DNA of 44,289 nt from Mesotaenium endlicherianum (taxonomy: Eukaryota > Streptophyta > Zygnematophyceae > Zygnematales > Mesotaeniaceae), in NCBI GenBank assembly GCA_009602735.1, contig WELA01006175.1:712164-756452 (forward strand), written 5' to 3'. Position 1 is the stretch's first letter. Each line of letters begins with the position of its first letter. The notes beneath the pieces are model-generated. The model worked only from the letters and a program-made list of their open reading frames with translations, did no database searches and was not told where the DNA came from. Below are positions 1 through 9,897 of the stretch, one piece after another. The position numbers and the translations under genes were made by a program.

Positions 1-3000
1 CCTCCCCCCCCTCCGCTACGCTCCTTTCACCCCTTCTTCTCTATTCATGCATGTTGCAGGCCTCCATTTAGGGCAGGAAAGTTCGATGTGCACCGAGGAA
101 GCTCTCAGACTGATCAGAGTTAGAACTCTTCAGAGAAGAGCGGAAGGGAGAGGTGGGGTGGTGGGGCCGCTTGTAACAGTTTCGCTGTAGCAGCAGCAGC
201 AGAAGAAGAAAAACAGACAGCAGCAGCAGGAGGAGGAGGAGGACAAGAAGCAGCTGCTACAGCAGAAGCAGCAGCAGCAGAAGTGAAAGAAACAGCAGCA
301 GCAGCAGCAGGAGGAGGAGAAGCAGCAGCTGCAACAGCTGAAGCAGCAGCAGCGCAAACAGCAGTTGCAGTAGCTATAGAAGCAGCAGGAGGCGCAGGGG
401 GGGGGGGCTGACCTGAGATGAGGAGCGTGAGGAAAGGGAACTCCACACCTTCCTGCGCCTGCCTGCACCCACGTCACCCCTCCCGCCCCACCATTGTCAG
501 CACCGTCCCTCCCTCCTTTTCTCCTCCTCTCACACCACCGCAGGCACCAGCACCAACCGCGCACCCGTCACAGCTCCCAAACGACGTGCTTGCCCCTCCG
601 CACAGGTGTCGCCAGTTGTCAGCAGCAGCACAGCAAACACACTCCCCCCCCCCCATCCGCTCTGCCCTTTTCCCCCCCTGCGTAGCAGCATGAGGTGGTG
701 CAAGCAGGCAAGAAGAGGGCCTTGCTGCTGCTGCTGCTGCTATTGCTTGTGTTGCTGCTGCTGCTACTGCTGCTGCTTCTGGGTCTGCTGCTGCTATTGC
801 TGCTGCTTCTGCTGCTGTCTTGTGGCTGCAGCAGCCGCAGCGGCAGCTGCTGCCCAGGAGTCTATAGCTCAGTAGGTAGGCGCAGCAGTGCAAGCAATAT
901 AATCATCCCTATGATCTCCAAGAAAATCTAAAGACATACATTAGACAGGGGGTATAAGAGGAAGAAGGGGCAGCGACACCTGGTGACAAGGGCGTGGGCA
1001 GACAGCCAGAGGGCGAGGAAAAGCTCAACACCTGTCAACGAGGGCGTGGGGTAGAGAGCAAGAGAGGGAGCGAAAGCGACACCTGGCAACGAGAGCGTGG
1101 GCCTCCATGTGGTGCACGGGCACCAGGGGCAGCTGGTGCCGCTTCGCAATCAATCGCGCCTTCGTCACACCAACTGTTGTAAACCCTCCCTCTCTCACCC
1201 GCACCCCCACCCCCACCCAACACACCCGCCCACACCCACACCCCCGCCCCCAGCCAACGCCCCATCACGCGTTGAACAGAAGTATGGCGTTGGTCAGCAA
1301 AGGCCCTGCTCGATGGGTACCTGATCTGCTTACACATATGTGGCACTCAGCAAGTGCAACACAGGGGGGATTGTGCACGCGGCTGGAAGCGGGCGAGGCC
1401 AGGCGCAGAGAAGGGAGCAAACAGCAGCGGAGTGAGCCCACCCCCATGGGGTTCCCCTGCCCTCTACTTCCCACATCATTCCACACCACAGCAGAGGTAG
1501 CAGCAGCGGCAGCATGTGTGCCGACTGCAGCAGCAAAAGCAGCAGCAGCATCAGTAGCAGCAAGATCAACATGCCGCACTCGAGCCTGCAGGGCCAATGG
1601 TTCGAGGAGGGAGGGGGAAGTAATGACGAAGATTGGCTGAAGGATCACCCACCTCTGAGACAGAGGCTAAGTCCGGGGCCGATGGTGACAGCCACAGCTG
1701 CCAGGTCAGCCTCAGATATGCCTGCCCTAGATAAGGCCTCCGCCACCACCTGCTGCAAGATGCAGGCCAGCTGGCAGGCAGGGGTTAGGGCAGCATGGCC
1801 TGCCTAAGAGTTCGCAGGAACTGGCAGATGTGCTTGGCCCGTAGGCTCGTCTTAGGCTTAGGGTTTGAGGTGTGCGCGCAGAATTAAGTTTCAGGTTTGG
1901 GCTTCAGGATGAGGGTTTGAGTTTTGAGCTAGGGTTCGAGGTTTGGGCTTCAATATTAGTGTTTCAGGCAAGTGTCACAATTTATGGTTCGAGGTTCCAG
2001 GTATTGGGGTTTTGGAATTTATTGGGGGCCTCAGTCCGGGACGCACCAGAGGCCTGATAGTGCCGTAGCACCTGGCGAGCAGAGCTGGCGAGCAGCCTGG
2101 GGGATGGATAAAGTCGCGCCTTCGGGGTCTTGTGGGGCAGGCTTATTGTGCGGGTTTATGAGTCCGCGGTTCGAAGTAGAGTGTCAGGGGTTAAGTCTGA
2201 AGGCTTAGGCACATGAGTGTTGTTACTGGGGGTCCATCTAAGGCTGGCCGTGGCAGGCCAAGGGGGGCCCAGGGCCTGCATGTGAACGTGGGGATTCCGG
2301 CGTGCATAGCAGCTCTCTGTATACCATGCTTCCGAGGGGCATACAGGGCAGGCAGGGGGCCTAACCCCAGGGGAACAGCGCAGAGCAAGCGCAAGTGCGG
2401 TGCAAGTGCATCAGGCGCAAGCAGAAGGGCGTCAGGTGCAAGTGGGAGTGAGTAAGAGTGCGTATTCCAAGGGCAGGTGCACGAGTGCGTCAGTGCATGA
2501 GTGCCAGAGCCAGAGCCAGTGCATGATTGTCAGTGAATGAGGCCAGAGCCAGTGCACGAGCGCCAATGCAAGAGTGCCGATGCACTGGAGCGGGGAGGTG
2601 GGCAGCTGCAGGCGAGAGTGCTGAATGAGTGTAAGTGCGTGTGACGCTCAGAGATCCCGAGGCTCTTTTCGACAAGCAACAGCACGTTTGGCACACTTGG
2701 CACACTCGGCACACTCGGTATATTCGGCTCACTTGAGACCCGAGGCACATATGACAGGGCAGGTCACGCCTCCAGTCTTGCCTCCCGCGCCACGAGTCCG
2801 TGTCATATAGGTTCGGGTAATATAGGTGGGAGAGAAGGGCCACAAGGGCCACACGCGCACGCAACAGCACCTCCGGCACACTCGGCACTAATATGACAGA
2901 GCAGGTCGCACCGTCAGTGACGCCTCCAGAGTCACGCGTCAGTTGCGCGTCACAGACGGGAGAGAAGGGCGGGGCCACACGCCCACCCTGCAGGGCCGCG

Positions 3001-5762
3001 CTGAAAGAGAGATGGCACACGGCACAATCGGCCAAAGCAACAGAGCAGGCCGCTGATGATGCCGCCCGTTAAAGCCAGGGGAGAATGGGCCCGCACATCC
3101 ATGCTGCAGGGGAAGAACTGGAGAGCACACAGGGTTGGATTGAGAAAAAGATGGCATGGGGCTGGAGTGGATGGGCACTGACCCCATCGATGGCCCTCTC
3201 GTGCTCCCCCTGCGCGAGCGCGGGCACCACGCCCCCCCACTCCGCATGCAGCTCTGCCTGCGCCTCCCCACCACACCCCACCGCACATCACGATGGCACA
3301 CAGCACAGCACAGCACAGCACAGCTCAGCTCAGCACAGCTCAGCTCAGCTCAGCAGAGCCCAGCCCAGCTCAGCACAGCACAGCCCAGCACAGCACGGCC
3401 CAGCACAGAACAGCACAACTCAGCACAGCTCAGCACGGCCTGGCACAGCACAGCACAACTCGGCACGGCACGGCGCAGCAGCAATTGGCGCCGGCTGCGG
3501 CAGCAGCACCGATAAAGACTGCTTGCTAGGCTGCAACCGACAGCCCAGCACCGCGACTCAGGAGTTCCAACAACCCACGCCGCACGCCGCATGCCGCATG
3601 CCGCACGACAGCAGGAAGCACAGCATGCCAGCAGTTGGCGGCATCAGTTGCTGCCGCTGCCCCATCAGGATGCGTCCAGCCCGACTCAGCGCAGCCAGCC
3701 AGACTCACAGCGCCGCACAGTAGAGTGCACGACGCATTGCCCTAGCAGTTGCCGCCACCAGCCGCAGCATCAGAGCGCGCCGCGTCTCAGACGAGGCGCC
3801 AGCTCCAAGCACAGACAGAGCTCGTCAGGACAGGGCCAGGAGGGGAGAGCGTCAGCACGGAGTCGGCTGTCATTGTTCGGAGAGGTGATTCTGAGTCTGA
3901 GGGGGGCTCTGTTTTGGTCTGGGCCAAGGGGACAGCGCCCCAGCACGGAGCCGGCTGTCATTGTTCGGAGAGATGACTTTGAGACTGAGGAAGGCTCTGT
4001 CGTGGTTCGGGCCAAGAGGGGGGGACCTCAGCACACCAAAAAAAAAAAAAAAGTTGGCCGTCGTTGTCCTGGGACGATGCCCTTTGTGTTTGATTGAGGC
4101 TCTGGTCTGGGCACAGAGCTAGGTGTCATTGTTCCGAGAGATAATGTCGAGTTCGAGGGAGGCTCCAGAGGTTGACGGCAAGCCCAAGGAGCTGAACATG
4201 ATGACTGTTGAGGCACTTATGGGCAGAGTTCTGGGGTGGGGTGCAAGGACGGGGGGGGCTCTGTCATAGATGATGTAATGGTGTGGCGGCGTATGTGGAG
4301 TGGCGGGAAGAAGGCTTGGTTATCGTGTAAAAAGAGAGGGAGAGTAAGTAAACCTTAATGATGGAAGGTAGGACAGTTGTGTGACATTGCGAGGCAAACA
4401 CGGCTAGGATAGAAAGGTTGGTAAACAGTGAGATAATTGGGTAGGTTAGGGGGGTTGTAGGTAAAAATGTCGACTGGAGTGGTGGGAGAGAATTTTAGGT
4501 AGGGTGGGAGAAAACAAAGATAAAATAGTGGGTAAATATAAGAAAGTCTTTAGAAAGATCGAGATGGAGGGGTCAATATGGCGGGGTGACGATCGAGTAC
4601 GAGGCGCAAGACGAACAAGCATTCGAGGGGTACGCGATGATGCAGGGGCTCACCAAGTGCGACCACAGATTGCAATGTGGGGAACGTGGTGTGAGGGTAA
4701 GGTCGTAGCCGACAGGCGAAGGAAGCAAAGAGAGGCCTAGGTGAGAACCCTGGGCCCTGAAGTCAAGACCAGCTTCCACGCCTGCGTGCTCTCCCTCTCC
4801 CTCTCCTCTCCTCTCCAACACTGTCCCCCTTGCGCACCCGATAACGTGAGAATGATGTGCCTGCTGACGCAGGGCCCCCAGTGCTAACCCAAAGTGCCTT
4901 GTGTGCATCTTGTGCCTTTCTTTGTCTAGTTGGTGTGCGTCTTGCTGGTGTGCTCCGTTGCATCCTGAACTCCGCTGTCTCGTGGTGCTTTACATTGAAT
5001 CCCCAAAGGTGAACCTCAGGGGCCCCATCGCTCCTCTGTTTTCCTAATTACGATTTGAGAGTTACCATTGCCCCATGGCAGCACAATCTTGCCCACCACA
5101 CAAAGCACTGCTGCCAGAGTGCTTACTGAGATGAGAATGAAAAGGGTTTAAGGTTTTGGTCGACTAACCTGTGATGCTAAGGCTTCCCCGAGAACTCTCC
5201 CATTGGTGCCTATCTGAACAGCCACATGCAGATGAAGGAGCTCAGGCGCACACTTTCTAAGAGTACATTGTTCTCCCTGAAGTGGCCCTTCTCAGCAACA
5301 AAATAAACCCCGTAAACCCTGGATTATGAATAACAACTTGAACAGAATGTACAAGCGCGCTGCAAGATGGGATGGCGTGGATAACGGCCTTACCACAGCT
5401 GCGCCTGTCTCGTCGCAGCTTGTCTCAATTCCCAGAATAAACTGCGGCTCTTGCACAGTATCCTTGATACTGGACCTGCAGGCAGTGGAGTGATGCTGTT
5501 TGTAGGCTTTGAGCTTGGCGTGGAGGGATATGCTTGAAAACTTCTGATGGAAGCTTGTGGGCCGCTGTGGCCATTGTTCGAGTAACATAGAGCTTGTCAA
5601 GAATTTCAGAGGTAAAGTCTCATTTAATAGCTGCTCTCCTTGAGCAAAGCAGGGTGGTCGCCATAAGTGCTGTGACTCTACGAGTGAAAGGGACTGCATA
5701 TAGCTGCTACGAAGATTCTTTGCAGCTGGAAGGAGGTTGCGCCTGAAGTAATGACTCTGCAT
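1..5762 (-). CDS. GCP1: Organellar tRNA N6-adenosine threonylcarbamoyltransferase (TsaD/Qri7/GCP1), partial
   Basis: The product makes the universal t6A base at position 37 of ANN-decoding tRNAs, using threonylcarbamoyl-AMP, probably in mitochondria and/or plastids. Exons seen, in transcript order: 5762-5394, 5213-5169, 1770-1653 (start could be 1752), 1173-1083 and 462-413. Exon 1 begins MQSHYFRRN, a basic leader lacking acidic residues, and ends with the family signature LGIETSCDETGAAVV. Exon 2 gives GRVLGEALASQ. The third encodes AVAVTIGPGLSLCLR; the fourth VHHMEAHALVA, whose HMEAH is the metal-binding HxxxH; the fifth EFPFLTLLISG. Phases agree across the last three exons. The exon that should carry the GGVxP...H segment, between 5169 and 1770, was not found. 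The rest of the 3' half lies beyond base 1. An upstream in-frame ATG at 5900 is possible, but 5762 gives the better leader. Family call very sure; full structure not. Confidence 0.88.
186..395. repeat. Imperfect (CAG)n / poly-purine trinucleotide tract
   Basis: Plus-strand AGCAGC runs are interrupted by AAGAAG and GAGGAGGAG. The tract lies in the GCP1 intron just downstream (in transcript sense) of exon 462-413. Read as protein it gives only Ala/Ser/Cys runs, so I treat it as non-coding. Flanking bases 1-185 hold nothing I recognise, and I see no GCP1 exon there. Confidence 0.85.
715..860. repeat. Imperfect (CTG)n trinucleotide tract
   Basis: Plus-strand CTGCTGCTG runs sit in the intron upstream (in transcript sense) of GCP1 exon 462-413. 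They are the reverse complement of the CAG tract at 186-395, so the exon lies between two complementary tracts. The rest of the intron up to 1082 holds short GAGAGAG-type stretches and no exon I can support. Confidence 0.85.
1186..1256. repeat. C-rich CCCACA/CACCC simple repeat
   Basis: A run of CACCC and CCCACA units starts just upstream (transcript sense) of GCP1 exon 1173-1083. On the transcribed strand it reads as G/T, so it does not form a good polypyrimidine tract for that exon. Confidence 0.6.
1850..2030. repeat. Degenerate telomere-like (TTTAGGG-related) stretch
   Basis: Many variants of AGGGTTTGAG, TTAGGGTTT and AGGTTTGGGC occur in one orientation, like decayed plant-type TTTAGGG units. 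No perfect array remains. The stretch lies within the large GCP1 intron region (1771-5168). Confidence 0.4.
2470..2740. repeat. Short degenerate tandem repeats (GTGC/CAGAGCCAG and GGCACACTCGGC)
   Basis: Two repeat families lie side by side. At about 2470-2590 short units share AGAGCCAGTGCA and GAGTGCC. At about 2690-2730 a 10-11 base unit, GGCACACTCG, occurs three to four times. The open frames across this stretch have no recognisable protein signature. All of it lies in the GCP1 intron region. Confidence 0.6.
3298..3480. repeat. Pentanucleotide satellite (CAGCA/CAGCT)n
   Basis: About 180 bases are built from 5-base units CAGCA, CAGCT, CAGCC and CGGCA. The repeat is open in all three forward frames (Ser/Thr/Ala/Gln-rich), which explains the long low-complexity ORFs here. 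I see no exon in it. Confidence 0.9.
3850..4170. repeat. Three diverged copies of an ~88-base module, with an A tract
   Basis: The core GGCTGTCATTGTTCGGAGAG is at 3864 and 3952, with close flanks on both sides (period 88). A third, more diverged copy with ATTGTTCCGAGAG lies near 4128. Between copies two and three is a run of about 15 A at 4037-4052. It lies in the GCP1 intron region. The A run is reminiscent of a retroposed end, but no element boundaries are visible. Confidence 0.65.
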
Positions 5763-6943
5763 ACCAGGAAGTATGATACGGGTTGTCATATACGGTTGGT
5801 TTCTTAAACAGGTCGATAGGGTTCGAGCACAAGCCCTTTCCTTGCCAAAGAATGAGCATTCTGCTGTTAGGGGAGATGGTATGGCAAGCGCCATACACAA
5901 GGGTCTGAAGATGAGGAATTATAGCGACATAGTGAAAATGACTATGTTTTTTTCTGCAACGGTGACTACTGTAAGTGATGATAAACAAATACACGCCGCA
6001 GGTGTGTTCCCCTGGCCCCTTTCCAGTTCACTAGTCGTCAGCGCTATCGCCACTCGACGCACCTCCGACACCTAACAATAAGAAATACCATAATATCGGC
6101 TTATCCGTGGGTCAAGAGAGCTCCTGGGAGAAGCTAAGATAGCTAGAGAAGAGGAGCGACACTCTTTAACACTAACCACTGCTCGACACGGACCCGGATG
6201 TTGTTTGGACTTCCGAGAATTGATGTCAGATATATTTGGAAACAAGTCGACTTCGGACCCTGTAACGTTGGGTTATTATGTATAGACTTAATTTGACAAT
6301 TTGCATGAACAAGAAATACGGCAGTCAGCTCAATAAGAGAGTCAGGATCTTGTCAAGACTGGTCGAGACCGTTTTGCCTAGTTTTGCCGACGCCTCTCTC
6401 GGGCGTAAAGATTCACAAAGGTCGGTTGATATAAGTGTGAATCAGTACAGGTCCTCCTCCTCAGGCGTGTGAGAGCTCCTATTCCCATGAGCTTCGACTG
6501 TCCCCAACTGTGCCCCTAGTTTAGCGGAACGGCATTGCGACGGGGGTGGCAGAGTTATTACCTCTACTTAAAGGCTCCCTGTATAGCACTTATGTCGGGG
6601 GACGCCTTGGTTGAAGTCGCTCTTTTCTTAGATGACGTTCATACATTTCCAGGGCTGGCATCGGACGGCCATCGTGCCTGCTCAGGTCTGTCCGTGGACG
6701 CAAAGTAGTCTGCCCTAACAAGCAGTCGCAAAATTTGAATAGGAGGTCCACAACGTCATTACTACGGCATTCAGACATGGGCATGCATAGTCTCGTGTGA
6801 TGGGTAAAAGCGCTTGTATGTAGGCTCCTAATGGCAAGGGGTAGTATTATCTGGTCATAAAGCTAGGCTACGTTAAGCATTTCTTGCAGTTCTGAGTCGT
6901 ATTTTGCCCCTTTCTGGAATTACGAGGCTTCAAGGGTTACAAA
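5763..6943. promoter_or_regulatory. Head-to-head spacer between GCP1 and the HVA22 gene
   Basis: The 1.18 kb between the two divergent start codons must hold both promoters and 5' leaders. From about 6000 to 6800 the sequence is more CpG-rich than its surroundings, with many CGA-containing words such as TCGAC and GGACCCGG. No clear TATA box was seen for either gene. Short ORFs here have no recognisable signature. Confidence 0.45.
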
Positions 6944-8859
6944 ATGTTTGGCTCGGTAATCACCCGTGCTCTTATGTAAGTTCTCTGCTACCTCAAATCA
7001 ATTGGACTGCTTACAGGCCCTAAAGAAGCGTCTCGTCTTGGGGATGGATCATAATAAAGCATCCTTGGCTTTCTTAATACCTTGTAGAAAGACTCTGACA
7101 TGCGTAAATCATGCCGGCAACTAATAGCCGATTGTGTGTACTCTGTGTTGTCAGCATGTCACTTGGATACGTATACCCTGCATACGAATGCTTTAAAACA
7201 GCTGAACGCAGCAGGCCGGACGTTGAGCAATTGAGGTTCTGGTGCCAGTACTGGTGGGTACTTCTCATCACAAATTTATCAGCAGCTCGGCATTGAAAAT
7301 CTTGACATTTCTTGGAAGATGCACGCCTGGGTGTTCATCTCTTGCCAGTCATTGCTCGTATCGGTCCTGTAAGTTAATAACCAAGCGCATGTGTCGTGCC
7401 TACTTACAGGATGATCATAGCAGTAATGACCGTAGCTGAGCGCATCGTGGACGTCTTTGTCTCTTGGTGAGTTGTGGATTCTGACACGTCTCCTTCTCCT
7501 TAGAGAGGCTCTATTCTGTGTGAAAAAGCGGTCAAAAGCTAGCAGGTACACATGAAAGTTAGTGACATGCCTTGCTTCCAGTGAAGTTATGAGACAGAAA
7601 TTGCCAGAAGGTGTATGAAGGCCCCTGATGAGGATTTGCAGTCACTTTTGCTGAGGAAAACCATAAGATTAGTTTATGCTGGGGGACTTTCTAAATGAGC
7701 CCATAGAGTCTAGCTTAAGTTTGTTTGACTTAAACCTCTTTCTGTCATGCAGGTTGCCCATGTATAACGAGGCCAAGCTTGCCTTCATCCTCTATCTTTG
7801 GCATCCGAAAACTAAGGTGAATATTCTCCATGTGGGCTCCACAGTATGGTGCTTTACTAACACCCAGTATCATCATTGGTCTTGGGGAATCTTGTTTGAT
7901 ACCATAGTGAATCTGTGTAGGTACATACTGTTTCTAAGGACAAAAGCTATACTATGTTTCTGTAGGCATCACTATCTGCTGCGGCTTTGCAAAACCTGCT
8001 TGTTTGCAGCATGAACTCTCTGGTCTTGTTGTACACGTATGACAATAATGGGGGTAATGACAGTTTTGTCCCTTTGCCATGTAACAGGGGGCTACTTATA
8101 TATATAATGCCTTTTTCCAACCAGTGGTGTCAAAGCATGAGCCCGAGATTGATCGCCTTCTGAAAGAATATCGAACAAGGTCTAGCGATATGGCCCTGTA
8201 CTACTGGCAGCTTGGTTGCAAGTATGCCCAAGAGAGGGTACTTGAAGTCCTTCGTTATGCTGCTGCCCATGCTCCTCAGGCACAGCAACAACTTCAACCA
8301 CAGCAGGTATTGCTCTTCTACATTCATCATGTGCTTTACTAACAATAGTTTGTGTGTCACCAGTCCAGTCCTTCATTCAGCTGGATGAAAAAGTTTAATT
8401 CAAGCATTGCTACTGTGGCTTCCACCAGGTTTTATCGAAGCTTAGACATGGAATAATGGTTGCAACATATAGAACTAGGGCTTTTTTTTGCCAGTAATAT
8501 GGAGCAGTAATATCTGAATGAGTTAAGATTTATAGAAAGTAGATGCTGTTTGACGAAGTGATCTGAAGAAGGTTAGAAGTTGTGCATGCCAGGAATACAT
8601 CGACTTCATGACTTCTCTGTGTGCACACGTGATGCAGGGAATGTACCCGCCGCCACCTCAGTACCCCCAGCAGTATCAGTATCCACAGTACGCACAGCAA
8701 CCTCGCGTACACATTCAAGAAGAGGAAGAAGATGAGAGCTTCGACGATTATGACGTTGTAGAGGAGCCAGTGTCTCCCATACCTTCCATGGATGCGCAAG
8801 ACCCTGCCAGCTCAGCGTACATGTCACGACTGCGCCCTCGGTCTAGCAGACCTAAGTAG
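6944..8859 (+). CDS. HVA22: HVA22-like (TB2/DP1/REEP family) ER membrane-shaping protein
   Basis: HVA22/REEP proteins insert a hydrophobic hairpin into ER membrane and help shape tubules. Exons: 6944-6975, 7155-7253, 7410-7466, 7753-7816, 8088-8306, 8638-8859; 693 bases including stop, 230 residues, every junction in phase with GT-AG ends. The first exon gives only MFGSVITRAL plus two bases, matching the start of plant HVA22 I/J/K types, and its donor is GTAAGT. Family blocks follow: GYVYPAYECFKTAE, EQLRFWCQYW, PMYNEAKLAFILYLWHPKTK, then KHEPEIDRLLKEYRTR and the helix YAQERVLEVLRYAAAH. The last exon is Pro/Gln/Tyr-rich with an acidic cluster, EEEEDESFDDYD, and ends PRSSRPK. The gene is divergent from GCP1. 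The subfamily (I/J/K rather than the ABA-induced HVA22 A type) is inferred from the long tail. Confidence 0.93.
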
Positions 8860-9897
8860 GCACCCCTAATGCGAGCATTTAGCTTGATTGGACCATATGT
8901 GGTACAACTTAGCTTAGAGGTATGTTCTGCAACTTGGTGAGGTCAATGTGTTGTAGAGGTGAGGTTCGTGGCATTTGTCAAGGTTACTTGTATATTGTAG
9001 GAAGGGATGGATATTGAGGATGGAGTTTGTAGTACAAATTTGTGAAATGTGGCGCTTGTGCATTCTCTTACTAAGCACAAATGAGATAATGAGTGCTTAG
9101 ATTGTGGAGTTCACGCATAACCTTTTTGAAATACCATATGAGCTTGTAGACACTATTGTTGTAACACATCACTCATGATGTGGAACACAACAATATCTAT
9201 TCCTATTCTGTTAAAACTTTAAATCACCTTCAAGAAAGCGCAACGGTGCGTCTGAAGTATTATAGCTCCCTGATATAATTTAGTGGTATTTAGCTTATTA
9301 AGTAGGCTGCAAATTACATTCACGAAGATGCCAAACTGCACTGGTCACTTTCATCTGTGTGAGTTGTGCTTTACTCTTGGGGCGTTGCTTCGTATTTTTT
9401 ACTCCAAATATTTACATAATGTGTTCGTTGACACACACAAGCCTGGCGAATGCCGTGCGAACTGGTCCAACGGTTAGTGGCTGCCCAACGTTCGGAGGGA
9501 CACACTTGAATCGTCCGATGTCGGACACTCGAAGAATGATTAACGTCACCTACTGTCAAATTTCAATTGCCGCGCTGAGGGTTACGGAGCTTGATAGAGT
9601 GTTCACATTGCAAATGCTAACCCTCACTTCGTACATGGTCAAAGCTATGGATGTGTGCTCCAAATATCGACCCGACTTCATGTTTGAAACATCGTCGAGC
9701 GAAGTTAGTTAGAAGCGCGCATATCGTATCTCTGAGGGGGTCTAGGGGCCAGACTTTTTGAAATGTCTCGTGCATTGCATTGAAGTCTAGGGGAAGCAAG
9801 TGTTTGCATGCTTGGATGTAGGTGTCCGGAGCTGTCTGTTACACTGAATTTAGTTCGCAAATAACAACATCAATATTTACGGTGTCCTTGAAGTGAC
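8860..9897. other. Intergenic: HVA22 3' region and TM9SF promoter region
   Basis: About 8860-9300 is AT-richer and presumably the HVA22 3' UTR and terminator. From about 9440 to 9720 there is a more CpG-rich island with CGA words (ACGTTCGG, GTCCGATGTCGG, CGTCGAGCG), probably the TM9SF promoter. I see no coding region or canonical TATA box. Confidence 0.4.

Noticed and set aside
859..935. tRNA-like start TCTATAGCTCAGTAGGTAGG
   Set aside because: The D-arm-like words are present, but no matching acceptor stem, anticodon arm or GGTTCGANNCC T-loop follows.
3085..3723. 212-codon plus-strand ORF
   Set aside because: Its length comes from the CAGCA/CAGCT satellite, which lacks stops in every forward frame; no domain is visible.
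4838..4908. Possible missing GCP1 exon on the minus strand (FGLALGALRQQAHHSHVI)
   Set aside because: Only the F/Y-G and A-H positions agree with TsaD, the GGVxP core is absent, and its phase does not fit the next exon.
7676..8014. 112-codon ORF as a separate gene
   Set aside because: It only contains HVA22 exon 4 and reads into the introns on both sides.
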